41,095 nucleotides of DNA, from contig JAFGMR010000002.1 in the NCBI GenBank assembly GCA_016927425.1, positions 1-41,095 on the forward strand, in the 5' to 3' direction. The notes beneath the pieces were generated by a model. The model saw only the letters and a program-made list of their open reading frames with translations, had not been told where the DNA came from and did not search any database. Position 1 is the first letter of the stretch. Each line of letters begins with the position of its first letter. This DNA is from Methanotrichaceae archaeon. Its GTDB lineage: Archaea; Halobacteriota; Methanosarcinia; Methanotrichales; Methanotrichaceae. Position numbers and translations under genes: made by a program. Positions 32,776 to 41,095 of this stretch are shown here, piece by piece.

Positions 32776-32817
32776 TATCATAATTGATCCTTTAAACGCT
32801 GGCATAAGAGGTAAAAA

Positions 32818-34065
32818 ATGAGACGAATGATATGTATATTGGCAACAACGCTATGCATGGCGCTGTTGGCTGCACCTGCATATGCGGCTCCGCTGGGTGC
32901 GGCTACGCTAGGTATCTTCGGCAACGCGAATATGGATGATACGATAGACGAGGATGACATTGCATACGTTGAGGATATTATCGAGGGAACGAACGAAGAG
33001 ACTGAGCTGGCAGATGCGAATTGCGACGGCAAAGTTGACAGAGATGACATAACCCAGATCGATTTAGTCATACGCAGGGAAGAGAAGGAGCTTACTATCG
33101 TAGACGACCATGGAGATGCAGTAACCGTCAAAAAGCCAGTAACAAGGGTCATACCTGATCATATTACTTCACTTGAGGCAATACGGGTGCTCGGTGCGGC
33201 GGATCTTATAGTCGCTACCCAAGCCCTCACGGATCAAGTTGGACCAACCTTTTTACAAGGCCTCGGCGAGCTGCCGACGGTTGGGGGCTACAGGCTTCCG
33301 GATTACGAGGCGATACTCAGTCTAAATCCAGATATTTACTTTGTATACAGTGGATCTCAAGAACAAAAAGCGATGATAAGAGAGAATCTCCCAGGCATTA
33401 CGGTTATATATGCTGGCTATAACGAACCATACGACCCAAATGATCTCACGGTGGACATCAGACAGCTCGGATACATACTTGACAGAAGGGACCAGGCTGA
33501 AGAGTATATTAATTGGCACAACAGCTACCTCGATTTAATCAAAGAGAGAGTTGCTGGTCTTTCAGAGGATGAAAAGCCGCTTGTATACGTTACATGTTTT
33601 AGCCTATACAGCTGCCGGGCAATTTTTCCGCCTATTGATATAGCCGGCGGAATAAATATCGGTGCGGATCTAGGCGGAGGGTATTGTGCCGAAGTAGATC
33701 CTGAATGGGTGGTAATACAGAATCCCGATATTCTCATTGATCCAGTGGTCGGTTGGGACTATGGCTATGATGTGGATGATCTATCAGTATTAATGGCAGT
33801 ACATGATGATATAATGAATCATCCTGAGCTGGCTAACGTCACCGCGGTGGAAGGGGGGAGGATTTACCATCCGGATATTTATTCTATTGGGCTCTTCCCG
33901 AACAACATCATCTCCGTTGCTTACTATGCAAAATGGCTCCATCCTGACCTATTTGAGGACTTAGACCCGCAGAGAGTCCATCAGGAGTATCTCGACAGAT
34001 TTACGCCCATAGAATTCAATGTGAAAGAACACGGCGTATTTGTGTATCCACCGCTGGAGGATTAA
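32818..34065 (+). CDS. ABC-type iron/cobalamin-class substrate-binding protein with N-terminal dockerin-like domain
   Basis: 415 residues; GAGGT lies five bases before the ATG. A signal peptide (ATTLCMALLAAPAYA) is followed by a dockerin type I-like domain at about residues 33-88, with two calcium-binding loops (NANMDDTIDEDD and DANCDGKVDRDD), and then a class III/Peripla_BP_2 binding domain. The latter shows TRVIPDHITSLEAIRVLGA, YEAILSLNPDIYFV and a long backbone helix, the pattern of binders for iron chelates, heme, cobalamin or metal oxoanions. No permease or ATPase is next to it, so it must use a transporter encoded elsewhere. DNA here is clearly more A/T-rich than flanking genes, suggesting acquisition. 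The neighbouring convergent methyltransferase may be related. Confidence 0.88.
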   Translation: MRRMICILATTLCMALLAAPAYAAPLGAATLGIFGNANMDDTIDEDDIAYVEDIIEGTNEETELADANCDGKVDRDDITQIDLVIRREEKELTIVDDHGDAVTVKKPVTRVIPDHITSLEAIRVLGAADLIVATQALTDQVGPTFLQGLGELPTVGGYRLPDYEAILSLNPDIYFVYSGSQEQKAMIRENLPGITVIYAGYNEPYDPNDLTVDIRQLGYILDRRDQAEEYINWHNSYLDLIKERVAGLSEDEKPLVYVTCFSLYSCRAIFPPIDIAGGINIGADLGGGYCAEVDPEWVVIQNPDILIDPVVGWDYGYDVDDLSVLMAVHDDIMNHPELANVTAVEGGRIYHPDIYSIGLFPNNIISVAYYAKWLHPDLFEDLDPQRVHQEYLDRFTPIEFNVKEHGVFVYPPLED

Positions 34066-34247
34066 AAAACAGCGTCATGCACTATACTATTGTGATACTG
34101 CAATACAATATGTTCGATAATGGATGCAAAAAAAATCCCCAACATAGAGACGCATCTCGATGATAGTCTTTATACTGGGCGATTGCCTATTTTATATTTT
34201 TCATGTATAATTAATAAATCGTGCCATATTCCTGAAAGGCGAGGCGA

Positions 34248-35066
34248 TCATCTCTGCGTCCACGAAATCAAGGCCCATTTACTCCTGCTATTCAGGAGAT
34301 ACGATCCATCTTCAACTACGATCCATCTCGAAAGATAGGACCTGATGATCTCTTTTGCATCAGGAGACGACGCTCCCAGGTTACCTGCCCAGAGCTCTAC
34401 GGCATCATCGAGGCAGACGAAAGGTCGCCGGTATTCCACGTTCCATATTTCCACATCTGCATAAATATCCATCTCGTAAAGGATGTTGTAGGGGTAAACG
34501 TAATCTAGACCTTCCCGATCCTCTCCATCATGAAGGCTCTTTCGAAGTTCCTGATAACAATCGTGTCCAGCACCCGCCGAGGTGATGATATGAACGGACC
34601 TCTTTGCGAGCAGATCCATCTTGGCAAGAGCTGCCTTCAAATCCTCCATCACGAGGGAGTGAGACGCTATAACTACGTCGTGTTCATCTACATCCTCGAA
34701 AGGTCTCACTTCTTCCCACGGCTTGCCTATACAGCTTATGTTAGTGGCTCCCTCTTCTCGAGCGAATTTGTTCATGAAGAAGAGCATCTCTTCAGAGGGC
34801 TCCACTGCGGTTATATGCCTCGCAACTTTGGAAAGGGGAACGCTCAGGGCTCCAGTACCTGCTCCTACATCCATTACCGTGCAACCTGGATCCAGGTCGA
34901 GCCAAGTGAGGATCCTTGTGGTGATCTCCTGGTTCCACTTCCTCTGCATGTCGAGCTGTCTTGCCCTCTGGTCCCAGAACCTAAAACCACTACCCTGGGG
35001 CCGACTCCAGGGAGTCTTTCTCATTTTCTCCATCCATAACTTGTTACAATCCATGTCTCTGATCAT
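34248..35066 (-). CDS. class I SAM-dependent methyltransferase
   Basis: 272 residues from an ATG at 35066; a GTG at 35075 and an ATG at 35054 are possible, and the TATA-like TTAAATAT just upstream (minus strand, about 35084-35092) favours the later starts. A preceding segment (WSRPQGSGFRFWDQRARQ) leads into motif I VMDVGAGTGALSVPL (about residues 63-77), the acidic AVEPSEEM, VVIASHSLV and a final beta hairpin. The substrate is unknown; the enzyme class methylates small molecules. It converges on the dockerin-type metal-binding-protein gene, and similar lone methyltransferases occur next to iron-type ABC genes in other archaea, as far as I recall. A metal-uptake link is therefore inference. 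Confidence 0.87.
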   Translation of the reverse strand: MIRDMDCNKLWMEKMRKTPWSRPQGSGFRFWDQRARQLDMQRKWNQEITTRILTWLDLDPGCTVMDVGAGTGALSVPLSKVARHITAVEPSEEMLFFMNKFAREEGATNISCIGKPWEEVRPFEDVDEHDVVIASHSLVMEDLKAALAKMDLLAKRSVHIITSAGAGHDCYQELRKSLHDGEDREGLDYVYPYNILYEMDIYADVEIWNVEYRRPFVCLDDAVELWAGNLGASSPDAKEIIRSYLSRWIVVEDGSYLLNSRSKWALISWTQR

Positions 35067-35216
35067 AATAGTCACGTGATATTTAAGTTAAAAAGTCTAA
35101 CGGCGTCAATGGCGGCGTAAAACTATCCAATTATGGCGGGATTAAATTGTCGGTCGTGAATCTGTAATATTTCGAGATGGAATGTTGAAATGAAAAGCCA
35201 ATGCAGCTAGACTACC

Positions 35217-35253
35217 TAAAAAAAAGAGTGGGGGGCGAAGATCTTCTTCGCCT
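35217..35253 (-). terminator. hairpin plus T-tract terminator of the giant surface gene
   Basis: On the minus strand GGCGAAGA-AGA-TCTTCGCC forms a perfect 8-bp stem with 3-base loop (35235-35253), beginning three bases after the stop codon. It is followed by CCCCACTC and a run of eight to nine T. It is the clearest terminator-like structure in the window. Confidence 0.7.
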
Positions 35254-35255
35254 CC

Positions 35256-38200
35256 TCATCTGATCGATACCGTCAGGTCCTTGGAGCTGAAACAGCCGTC
35301 GATCTCTGCCTCCATGTGGAAGCTCTTCTCGCCAGCGACGCCATAGCGAGAGCTCATCTGGTAGGTGCCTTTCGATATCCTGCTGAGAATGCTGCCTGCG
35401 GTCGCTGAATCACTCGGGCTCCAGGTCAGGCTCACATCATCCGGATCGGTCAGCTCGCCCTTTTCGTTGTAGAACTTGGCAGTCAATGTGTAGGGGCGGT
35501 TGGCGCTCGTCGAGCTGACGCTCAGGACGGTGTCGCATGGGAGAACCTGGCTTTCGAGCGAAAGGGGCTCTGCGAATATCGCCCATCCATCCACTACTTG
35601 AGAGAGATAGGCTGCCCAGTAGACATCCCTTGACAGATCGTAGGCAAGGCTTGGCCAGGATAGCGGCTCATCCCCGCGCGCGATCTCCACTCGATCGATC
35701 TCTACCCAATCGCGATCGAATCGGTCGACCACTATGGCGTAACCGTCCGGATCCCCGATGGTGTAAGCGAGGTGGAAGGCGCCGTTCTGCCATAGCAGGA
35801 AGGGATGCTCCTGATCGATCCCGTCGGAGGTGATCCTTCGCACCTTGAGGGGATTGAGGTCCCTATCGAACTCCTGTACGTAGATCTCCTGGCCGCCGTC
35901 CTGGTCTGAGATGTAGGCCATGTATACCCTGTCGCCGGCGGAAGATAGCGAGGGTTGGTCCTGATACGAGTCGAGCGGCGTTGCAGCGATAGCTCCAAGG
36001 CTCCTCCAATCGCTATCGAAGGCGGCTATTTGGATATCGCCGCCGCTCGCAGGCCCTCTCGCCCAAGACTGGTAGGCGAGGTAGTATCTATCCCCCGCCT
36101 TGATCAGCGATGGCGAGTCCTGGTCGGATGGCTGAATCATCCTCATCGTATCGATGTAGTCCAGGTTCTCGTCGAAGCGGTCCACGTAGATGTCCATGTC
36201 CCATCCCTCCCTGTTGACGTATGCCACGTAGCATTGGCCATCGGAGTAGATGGGGGATGGAGCATTCTGATAGGCAGCCGAGGTCCTGCCCCAGGCCTCG
36301 CCTTCCGGCATCATATCGCAATCGAGCGCGATCAGCTTGATATCGCCTCCGTTTGCCTGTCCCTTCTCCCAGCTCTGGAAGGCGAGGAGGAATCCATCCC
36401 CGTCGCGGATCAGCCGTGGGGCGTCCTTGAGGGAGAGGTCATCGGCCAATGTCCTCCTGGCAAGTGGGCTTGTCAGCTCGAAAGCATTTCTCATGGCACC
36501 ATCGTATCCTCTCGATGATGCGTGCTTGCCATCCCTGATGTAGACGTATACAATATACTCTCCGGCGTCATCAATCTCTGTCGTCCAAATCCAGGTCGGA
36601 TCTATCGACCAGTCCCTGGCGATCTCCCAGGCATCGCCAGTAGACGGTCCCTTGAGCCAGTAGCGGTAGTATACCGGGTCTCGATCGGGATCCCTCGATG
36701 TTGCAGTCCAACCTATCGCAGATCCAGCCTCGACCGGGCTTGTCTTATCCGGGACGAGGCCTGTCAGCACCGGAAGCTGATTGGGGGGGATCGTAAGTTC
36801 GTATGCCTTTCCGGTTGCAGCATCGTATCCCCTCGATGATGCGTGTTTGCCGTCCCTGATGTAGAGGTATACTATGTAGTCTCCGGCGTCATCCGGCCCT
36901 GTCATCCATCTCCAGGTTCTATCCTTCGACCAGTCCCTTGCGATCTCCCAGGCGTTTCCAGTGGACGGTCCCTTGAGCCAGTAGCGATAGTATATCTGGT
37001 CTCCATCGGCATCCCTTGCGGTTGCAGTCCACTGTATCGCAGATCCGGCGACCTGTGGGCTTGTCTTGTCGGATGAGAGGGAGACTATTTCAGGCGCTGA
37101 GTTCGCTATCGATATGGTGAAGTAGGCCTCCCTCTGGTCGTCGTATCCGCTCGAGCCCTCGTGGTATCCATCCCTCACCTGGGCTCGGATCTGGCTCTGG
37201 CCAGCGTCCTTTGCAGATGTCGTCCAGCTCCATGAGGGATCATTGTTCCAGTCTCGAACCATCTTCCATGCGTTTCCGGTCGATGGTCCCTTGAGCCAGT
37301 AGCGGAAGTAGGACCGCTCTGCATCTGGATCGCTCGCCTGGGCAGTCCAGACGATGGTCGATCCGGCGGCCCGCGGGCTTGCAAGGTTGCTTGCAAGTGC
37401 TGTTAGGACCGGCGGCTGATTTGGCCGGATGATCTGCCCGAGGATGAGGAAGCTCCCATATGCCTCGTCGTCGTAGCTTCCCGATCCGGCATGTTTTCCG
37501 TCCCTTACGAGCACCCTGATCTCGCTTCGTCCGATATCATACTCTGATGTGCGCCATATCCAGCTCCGAAGCTTCGTCCAGCCGGTCATGTCCACCCATG
37601 TATAGCCTGTGGATGGACCCCTCTTGAGGTAGCGGTAGTATATCTGGTCTCCATCTGGATCGTTTGCGACAGCCGTCCATCTGATCCAGCTTCCAGCATA
37701 CTGCGGGCTCGATCGGTCGGTGTAGAGGAAATCCACGACCGGTGGCCGGTTGACCTGGGAGAGCGTGTACTCGCTGCTCGCCTTGATGTCGTATGGGTTG
37801 GGGCCCACATGGCGGTCGTCCTTGATCCAGACCTCCACAACGTGCTTTCCTGCTGCAAGGCCGGCCGTACTCCACGTCCACTGGTTTCTCGTCGTCCAGC
37901 CGGTCTTGGCATCACCGTTTACGAGGAAGAGGTACTGTAGCGTCTCTCCCGGCGTTCCAGTTGCCCTTGCGGTCCAAATTATGGTCGTTCCAACAGCTTG
38001 CGGGCTTGTCTTGTCAGGCGACAGCGATGCGTCCTTGGGAAGCTCCTTGTAGTTGCCGAAGTCCACGCCCAACTTAGTCTCGCCGGCGTTCAGAACGATG
38101 GAGTAGTCCTTCTCCCACTGGGGTAGCGTCTGCTTCCATGTGGGAATGGCAACCTCGGTTACAGTGTATGCGCCCGGGGATAGGCCGCTGATGTTGTACC

Positions 38201-41095
38201 AGCCGTCGGATGAGGTCGTAGCCGTCCTGACAATCGTTCCATTCTTCAGCTGGATCTGCCATCCGGAGAGGCCGGGCTCTCCCTCGTCTCTTGCGCCGTC
38301 TCTGTTCAGATCGTTGAACTTCACCCCCCAGATGGATGCGAGGGTTGGGGAGGAGACCACACGGTTGCCGAAGTCAATCCCGTTCACATCCGAGGAGACG
38401 ATATTTACATCTCTCTCGGTGGGCGTCGTCGGAGTCCATCCTTCCCTCGAGAGCTCGCTTACCTTGTATCTGCCAGGGGCGATGTTCTGGAAGGTGTAGG
38501 AGCCAGCGGCGCCGGTGTAGGCGGTTGTGGTCAGATGCACGCCGCCCGACGTTGTGCCATCGAGGACCATTCCCCAGCTTGCAATGCCCTCCTCCCTTCC
38601 GTCCTTTGCCTTGTTGTTGTTTGCGTCGTTGTACTTAGTCCCTGAGATCTTGTAGGTCCCGGCCAGGCCGAAGTTCTGGTTGACGACCACAGATGAGGTC
38701 AACGTGACCGTAACCGTGGAAGAGGTCGTGAGGACAAGCCCCTCGCCCGGAGGATCTGAGATCGAGTAGGTAGCAGGAGCCAGGTTTGCGAAGGTGTAGA
38801 CGCCCTGGGAGTCCGTGGCGGTCGTTGCGATCACACGGCCGTCTAAGATCAGCTCGACGGCTTCTCCCGGAATCCCTGGCTCGCCCTCGTCCCTGATTCC
38901 GTTTGCGTTGAGGTCATAGAACTTCAGGCCGGTGATCGAGAGATCCCCGGCGTTTCCGAAGTCCTTCGATTCTACATTTGCGTCCCGTACAGTGATCGAA
39001 TGAGATCCGCCTGCAGGGGATGTGACCTTCCACCCCTCTCTCCCTACTTCGCTTGCGATGTACGAGCCGGGAGCGAGGTTCTCGAAGGAGTACCTGCCGT
39101 CTTCATCCGTCGTTGCAACAGCGCTTACGTTTCCGGCCTGTTCAAGCTTTATGCTCCAGCCGGGAAGGCCGGGCTCGCCGTCGTTCCTGCCGTTTCCGTT
39201 CAGGTCGTAGAACTTAGTCCCTGAGATCTTGAAGCTTCCTCGAACCCCGAAATCGATTCCCGAAAGGTCTGAAGAGAGGTCGACGGATTGCGATCCTGTG
39301 GCAGGAACCGTGGACGTCCAGCCGGGCTTCGATCCGATATTCAGCGTATAAGATCCCTGTCGGAGGCCATCGAAGCGATAGCTTCCGTCATCTCCGCTGG
39401 TTGATCTCGTCTCCCCCGCCGAGGAGGAGAGGGAAAGCGTCCAGCCCGAGAGGCCGGCCTGACCCTCACCGGATCCGCTGGCATCGGTGTCGGAGAAGAC
39501 GCGGCCAGCAATGGAGAAAGTCCGAGGCCGATTTGCGAAGTCGACTCCGTCGAGGTTCGAGTCGATGATCTCAACTGCCCTGGAATCCCCGCCCGGCGAG
39601 GTCCATCCATCCTGAACCGTCTCGCGGACGGTGTAGGCGCCGGGAGCCAGCCCCTGGAATCCGTAACTTCCCTGGGAATCGGTTGTAGCCGAGCTCTCGC
39701 CGTCAGTACCTGCAACAATCACAGTCCAGCCGGAAAGCCCGGTCTCGCCGTCGTCCATTCCGTTTCCATTGGCGTCATTGAACAGCCGGCCCGATATGCT
39801 GTAAGTCAGGGGCTGTACATGGAAGTCCATGCCCTCGACGTCCGTGCTCTCGATCGTGAGCGAATGGGCCCCCTCTGGTGGGGAGATGATTGTCCAGCCG
39901 GCCCTGGGTGTGAGGCCGAGCGTATAGCCTCCAGGAGCCAGCCCCTCGAATCTGTAGCTTCCCTCGGGGTCGGTTGCAGTCGAGCTCTCGCCATCAGGTG
40001 AGACGATCGAGACAGTCCAGATGCCTGGTCCCGCATCGCCTCGGCCATCGCCCTCAAGGCCTACGCGGCCTGATATGCTGTAAGTCTCGGCCTGCACTTT
40101 AAAGTCCATTCCAGTGAGATCGGTTTCCCCAACCGTTGCCGCAATGGATCCCGATGCCGGCGACGTTGGCGTCCACCCGGCCCGGGGGGCGAGGGCAAGC
40201 GTGTAGCTTCCCTGCGGCAGGTTTTCGAATACGTAGCCTCCCTCTTCATCGGTTGTTGCAGAGCTCTCTTCCTCGGTCGATGCGAGCGTCAAGGTCCAGC
40301 CGGGGATCCCCGTTGCAGCGCCGGTCCCGTCATCTCGGTATACTCGGCCGCTGATCGCATGGACCGAAAGCCTGTTTCCGAAGTCGATATCGGTTAATGA
40401 GGCGTCCAGAATGGCGACCGAGCGCGTGCCGTCGGAGGGCTCCGAAAACGCCCATCCCGGCTCTGCGACGATCCTCAGGGAGTAAGCCCCGGGATTGAGG
40501 CCGTCGAAGCCGTATCTGCCTTCATTATCCGTAACCGCGGTCGCCTGGCTTCCGTCCGGCTTGGATATCTCGATCGTCCTTCCAATGAGGCCTGCTTCAC
40601 CGTCATCCTTGCCGTTTCCGTTTGCATCGTTATAAGCCCTGCCGGATATGCTCTTAGGCTCAGGCCTCGCCTTTTCAGATACAGTGAAGCGAGCGGCCTT
40701 ACTGCGATCCGGGATCTCCTCTGGATCGTGGCTCTCGTCCCTCACAACCACCTGGATCTCGTGCTCTCCTGGGGCCACTACGCTGGTATCCCACGCCCAT
40801 ACCGGCTCGAGCTGCCACTGTGTGGCCGGCTGTCCATCGACGAGGAACATGTAGTAGATGGTATCCTCGGGGTCGGATGCAGTTGCAGTCCAGGTAACGA
40901 TGCTTCCCGCCTCCTGCGGGCTCTCCTTGTCGGCGCTCAGGCTTTCAGCGACCGGCGGCGCATTCGGGTTAGAGATGACAAAGGAGCTCTGCATCGAGTG
41001 GTCAAACGTATCTGAGTGCTTCCCATCCTTTGCCCGTACCTCTACCTGGTGTTCTCCCGCGGGGGCTTCGTCGGTGTTCCAAGTCCATCTTCCGC
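35256..41095 (-). CDS. giant exported SdrD-B / Ig-like / beta-propeller protein (5' end outside window)
   Basis: At least 1946 residues; the frame is open through the window edge, so the ATG at 40994 is not the true start. In order: one partial and one full Ig-like repeat with SPQEAGSIVTWTATASDP; nine SdrD-B/CnaB-like domains of about 95-105 residues (motifs NDANGNGMDDGE, GLSGW, TDxxGSYxFxGLAPGxYT, DFGN), from about 40680 down to 38050; five more Ig-like repeats (TSPQVAGSAIQWTATARDADG, YYRYWLKGPSTG, RDGKHASS) down to about 36480; a six-bladed-type propeller with YLAYQSW / YVAYVNR blade ends (about 36440-35570); and a filamin-like last domain (to 35256). SdrD-B domains bind calcium and form rigid rods in bacterial adhesins. 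A surface filament or adhesin is inferred. There is no C-terminal anchor. Confidence 0.9.
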   Translation of the reverse strand, partial: GRWTWNTDEAPAGEHQVEVRAKDGKHSDTFDHSMQSSFVISNPNAPPVAESLSADKESPQEAGSIVTWTATASDPEDTIYYMFLVDGQPATQWQLEPVWAWDTSVVAPGEHEIQVVVRDESHDPEEIPDRSKAARFTVSEKARPEPKSISGRAYNDANGNGKDDGEAGLIGRTIEISKPDGSQATAVTDNEGRYGFDGLNPGAYSLRIVAEPGWAFSEPSDGTRSVAILDASLTDIDFGNRLSVHAISGRVYRDDGTGAATGIPGWTLTLASTEEESSATTDEEGGYVFENLPQGSYTLALAPRAGWTPTSPASGSIAATVGETDLTGMDFKVQAETYSISGRVGLEGDGRGDAGPGIWTVSIVSPDGESSTATDPEGSYRFEGLAPGGYTLGLTPRAGWTIISPPEGAHSLTIESTDVEGMDFHVQPLTYSISGRLFNDANGNGMDDGETGLSGWTVIVAGTDGESSATTDSQGSYGFQGLAPGAYTVRETVQDGWTSPGGDSRAVEIIDSNLDGVDFANRPRTFSIAGRVFSDTDASGSGEGQAGLSGWTLSLSSSAGETRSTSGDDGSYRFDGLRQGSYTLNIGSKPGWTSTVPATGSQSVDLSSDLSGIDFGVRGSFKISGTKFYDLNGNGRNDGEPGLPGWSIKLEQAGNVSAVATTDEDGRYSFENLAPGSYIASEVGREGWKVTSPAGGSHSITVRDANVESKDFGNAGDLSITGLKFYDLNANGIRDEGEPGIPGEAVELILDGRVIATTATDSQGVYTFANLAPATYSISDPPGEGLVLTTSSTVTVTLTSSVVVNQNFGLAGTYKISGTKYNDANNNKAKDGREEGIASWGMVLDGTTSGGVHLTTTAYTGAAGSYTFQNIAPGRYKVSELSREGWTPTTPTERDVNIVSSDVNGIDFGNRVVSSPTLASIWGVKFNDLNRDGARDEGEPGLSGWQIQLKNGTIVRTATTSSDGWYNISGLSPGAYTVTEVAIPTWKQTLPQWEKDYSIVLNAGETKLGVDFGNYKELPKDASLSPDKTSPQAVGTTIIWTARATGTPGETLQYLFLVNGDAKTGWTTRNQWTWSTAGLAAGKHVVEVWIKDDRHVGPNPYDIKASSEYTLSQVNRPPVVDFLYTDRSSPQYAGSWIRWTAVANDPDGDQIYYRYLKRGPSTGYTWVDMTGWTKLRSWIWRTSEYDIGRSEIRVLVRDGKHAGSGSYDDEAYGSFLILGQIIRPNQPPVLTALASNLASPRAAGSTIVWTAQASDPDAERSYFRYWLKGPSTGNAWKMVRDWNNDPSWSWTTSAKDAGQSQIRAQVRDGYHEGSSGYDDQREAYFTISIANSAPEIVSLSSDKTSPQVAGSAIQWTATARDADGDQIYYRYWLKGPSTGNAWEIARDWSKDRTWRWMTGPDDAGDYIVYLYIRDGKHASSRGYDAATGKAYELTIPPNQLPVLTGLVPDKTSPVEAGSAIGWTATSRDPDRDPVYYRYWLKGPSTGDAWEIARDWSIDPTWIWTTEIDDAGEYIVYVYIRDGKHASSRGYDGAMRNAFELTSPLARRTLADDLSLKDAPRLIRDGDGFLLAFQSWEKGQANGGDIKLIALDCDMMPEGEAWGRTSAAYQNAPSPIYSDGQCYVAYVNREGWDMDIYVDRFDENLDYIDTMRMIQPSDQDSPSLIKAGDRYYLAYQSWARGPASGGDIQIAAFDSDWRSLGAIAATPLDSYQDQPSLSSAGDRVYMAYISDQDGGQEIYVQEFDRDLNPLKVRRITSDGIDQEHPFLLWQNGAFHLAYTIGDPDGYAIVVDRFDRDWVEIDRVEIARGDEPLSWPSLAYDLSRDVYWAAYLSQVVDGWAIFAEPLSLESQVLPCDTVLSVSSTSANRPYTLTAKFYNEKGELTDPDDVSLTWSPSDSATAGSILSRISKGTYQMSSRYGVAGEKSFHMEAEIDGCFSSKDLTVSIR

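Larger units (their letters stand above)
32245..32817. other. 573-base stretch without an intact gene
   Basis: It holds the decayed Ada-like gene (32270-32610, minus strand), a small hairpin CCTGCC/GGCAGG (32266-32285) lacking a T-tract, and from about 32700 an AT-rich promoter region with the palindrome at 32750-32775. The shift from G/C-rich to A/T-rich DNA at about 32700 marks the left border of the island containing the binding-protein gene. Confidence 0.6.

Overview
The window looks like chromosomal DNA of a methanogenic archaeon of the Methanothrix (Methanosaeta) / Methanosarcinales type. This rests on an archaeal GltX with the APNPNGP...GSARG signature, aEF1B beside a tiny zinc-ribbon gene, archaeal Trm11-type tRNA methyltransferase, a CfbB-like Ni-sirohydrochlorin amidase (F430), an MfnE-like kinase (methanofuran), an archaeal DGGGP-synthase-type prenyltransferase, a Methanosarcina-type S-layer protein with a PGF-CTERM-like tail, and TATA-box promoters. 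The species assignment is inference; no rRNA is present.

Layout. 1-7880: three consecutive plus-strand genes for large exported proteins with DUF11 and PKD-type domains; the first is cut by the window edge. 8075-8683: an HTH protein resembling haloarchaeal 'conditioned medium-induced protein 4'. 8734-12373 (minus): a tight unit ahcY - APH-like kinase - trm11 - UbiA-family fragment. 12565-14502: MBL hydrolase, TetR regulator with a probable self-operator, GyrI-like protein. 14683-17091: membrane-anchored TPR protein with near-identical repeats. 17144-19922 (minus): cfbB, FMN split-barrel protein, lipoprotein, HicB-like protein. 20045-23885: S-layer protein, then an exported zinc-ribbon/DJ-1 protein. 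23741-24965 (minus): TPR protein coupled to a HisB homologue missing key histidines. 25101-26228: exported beta-propeller. 26229-26692: gene-free stretch with two inverted-repeat elements and a coding remnant, leading into the prenyltransferase. 27506-29670 (minus): Nudix and gltX. 29849-31072: mfnE-like kinase, zinc ribbon, aEF1B, tRNA-Ala(CGC). 31180-32244: glucokinase-family protein. 32270-32610: a decayed Ada-like zinc-domain gene. 32818-35066: AT-richer island with a dockerin-bearing metal-type ABC binding protein and a SAM methyltransferase. 35256-41095 (minus): a giant exported SdrD-B/Ig/beta-propeller protein, open at the window edge, with a good terminator.

Two themes stand out: cell-surface proteins (seven large exported products, about half of the coding sequence) and small housekeeping units (translation, methyl-group recycling, cofactors). 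The most unusual observations are the HisB homologue without its metal ligands, the exported zinc-ribbon/DJ-1 fusion, the duplicated GSGYY module in the 1288-aa surface protein, the inverted-repeat region ahead of the prenyltransferase, and the orphan metal-binding protein with a palindromic operator beside a methyltransferase. No phage, CRISPR or toxin-antitoxin defence island was seen.
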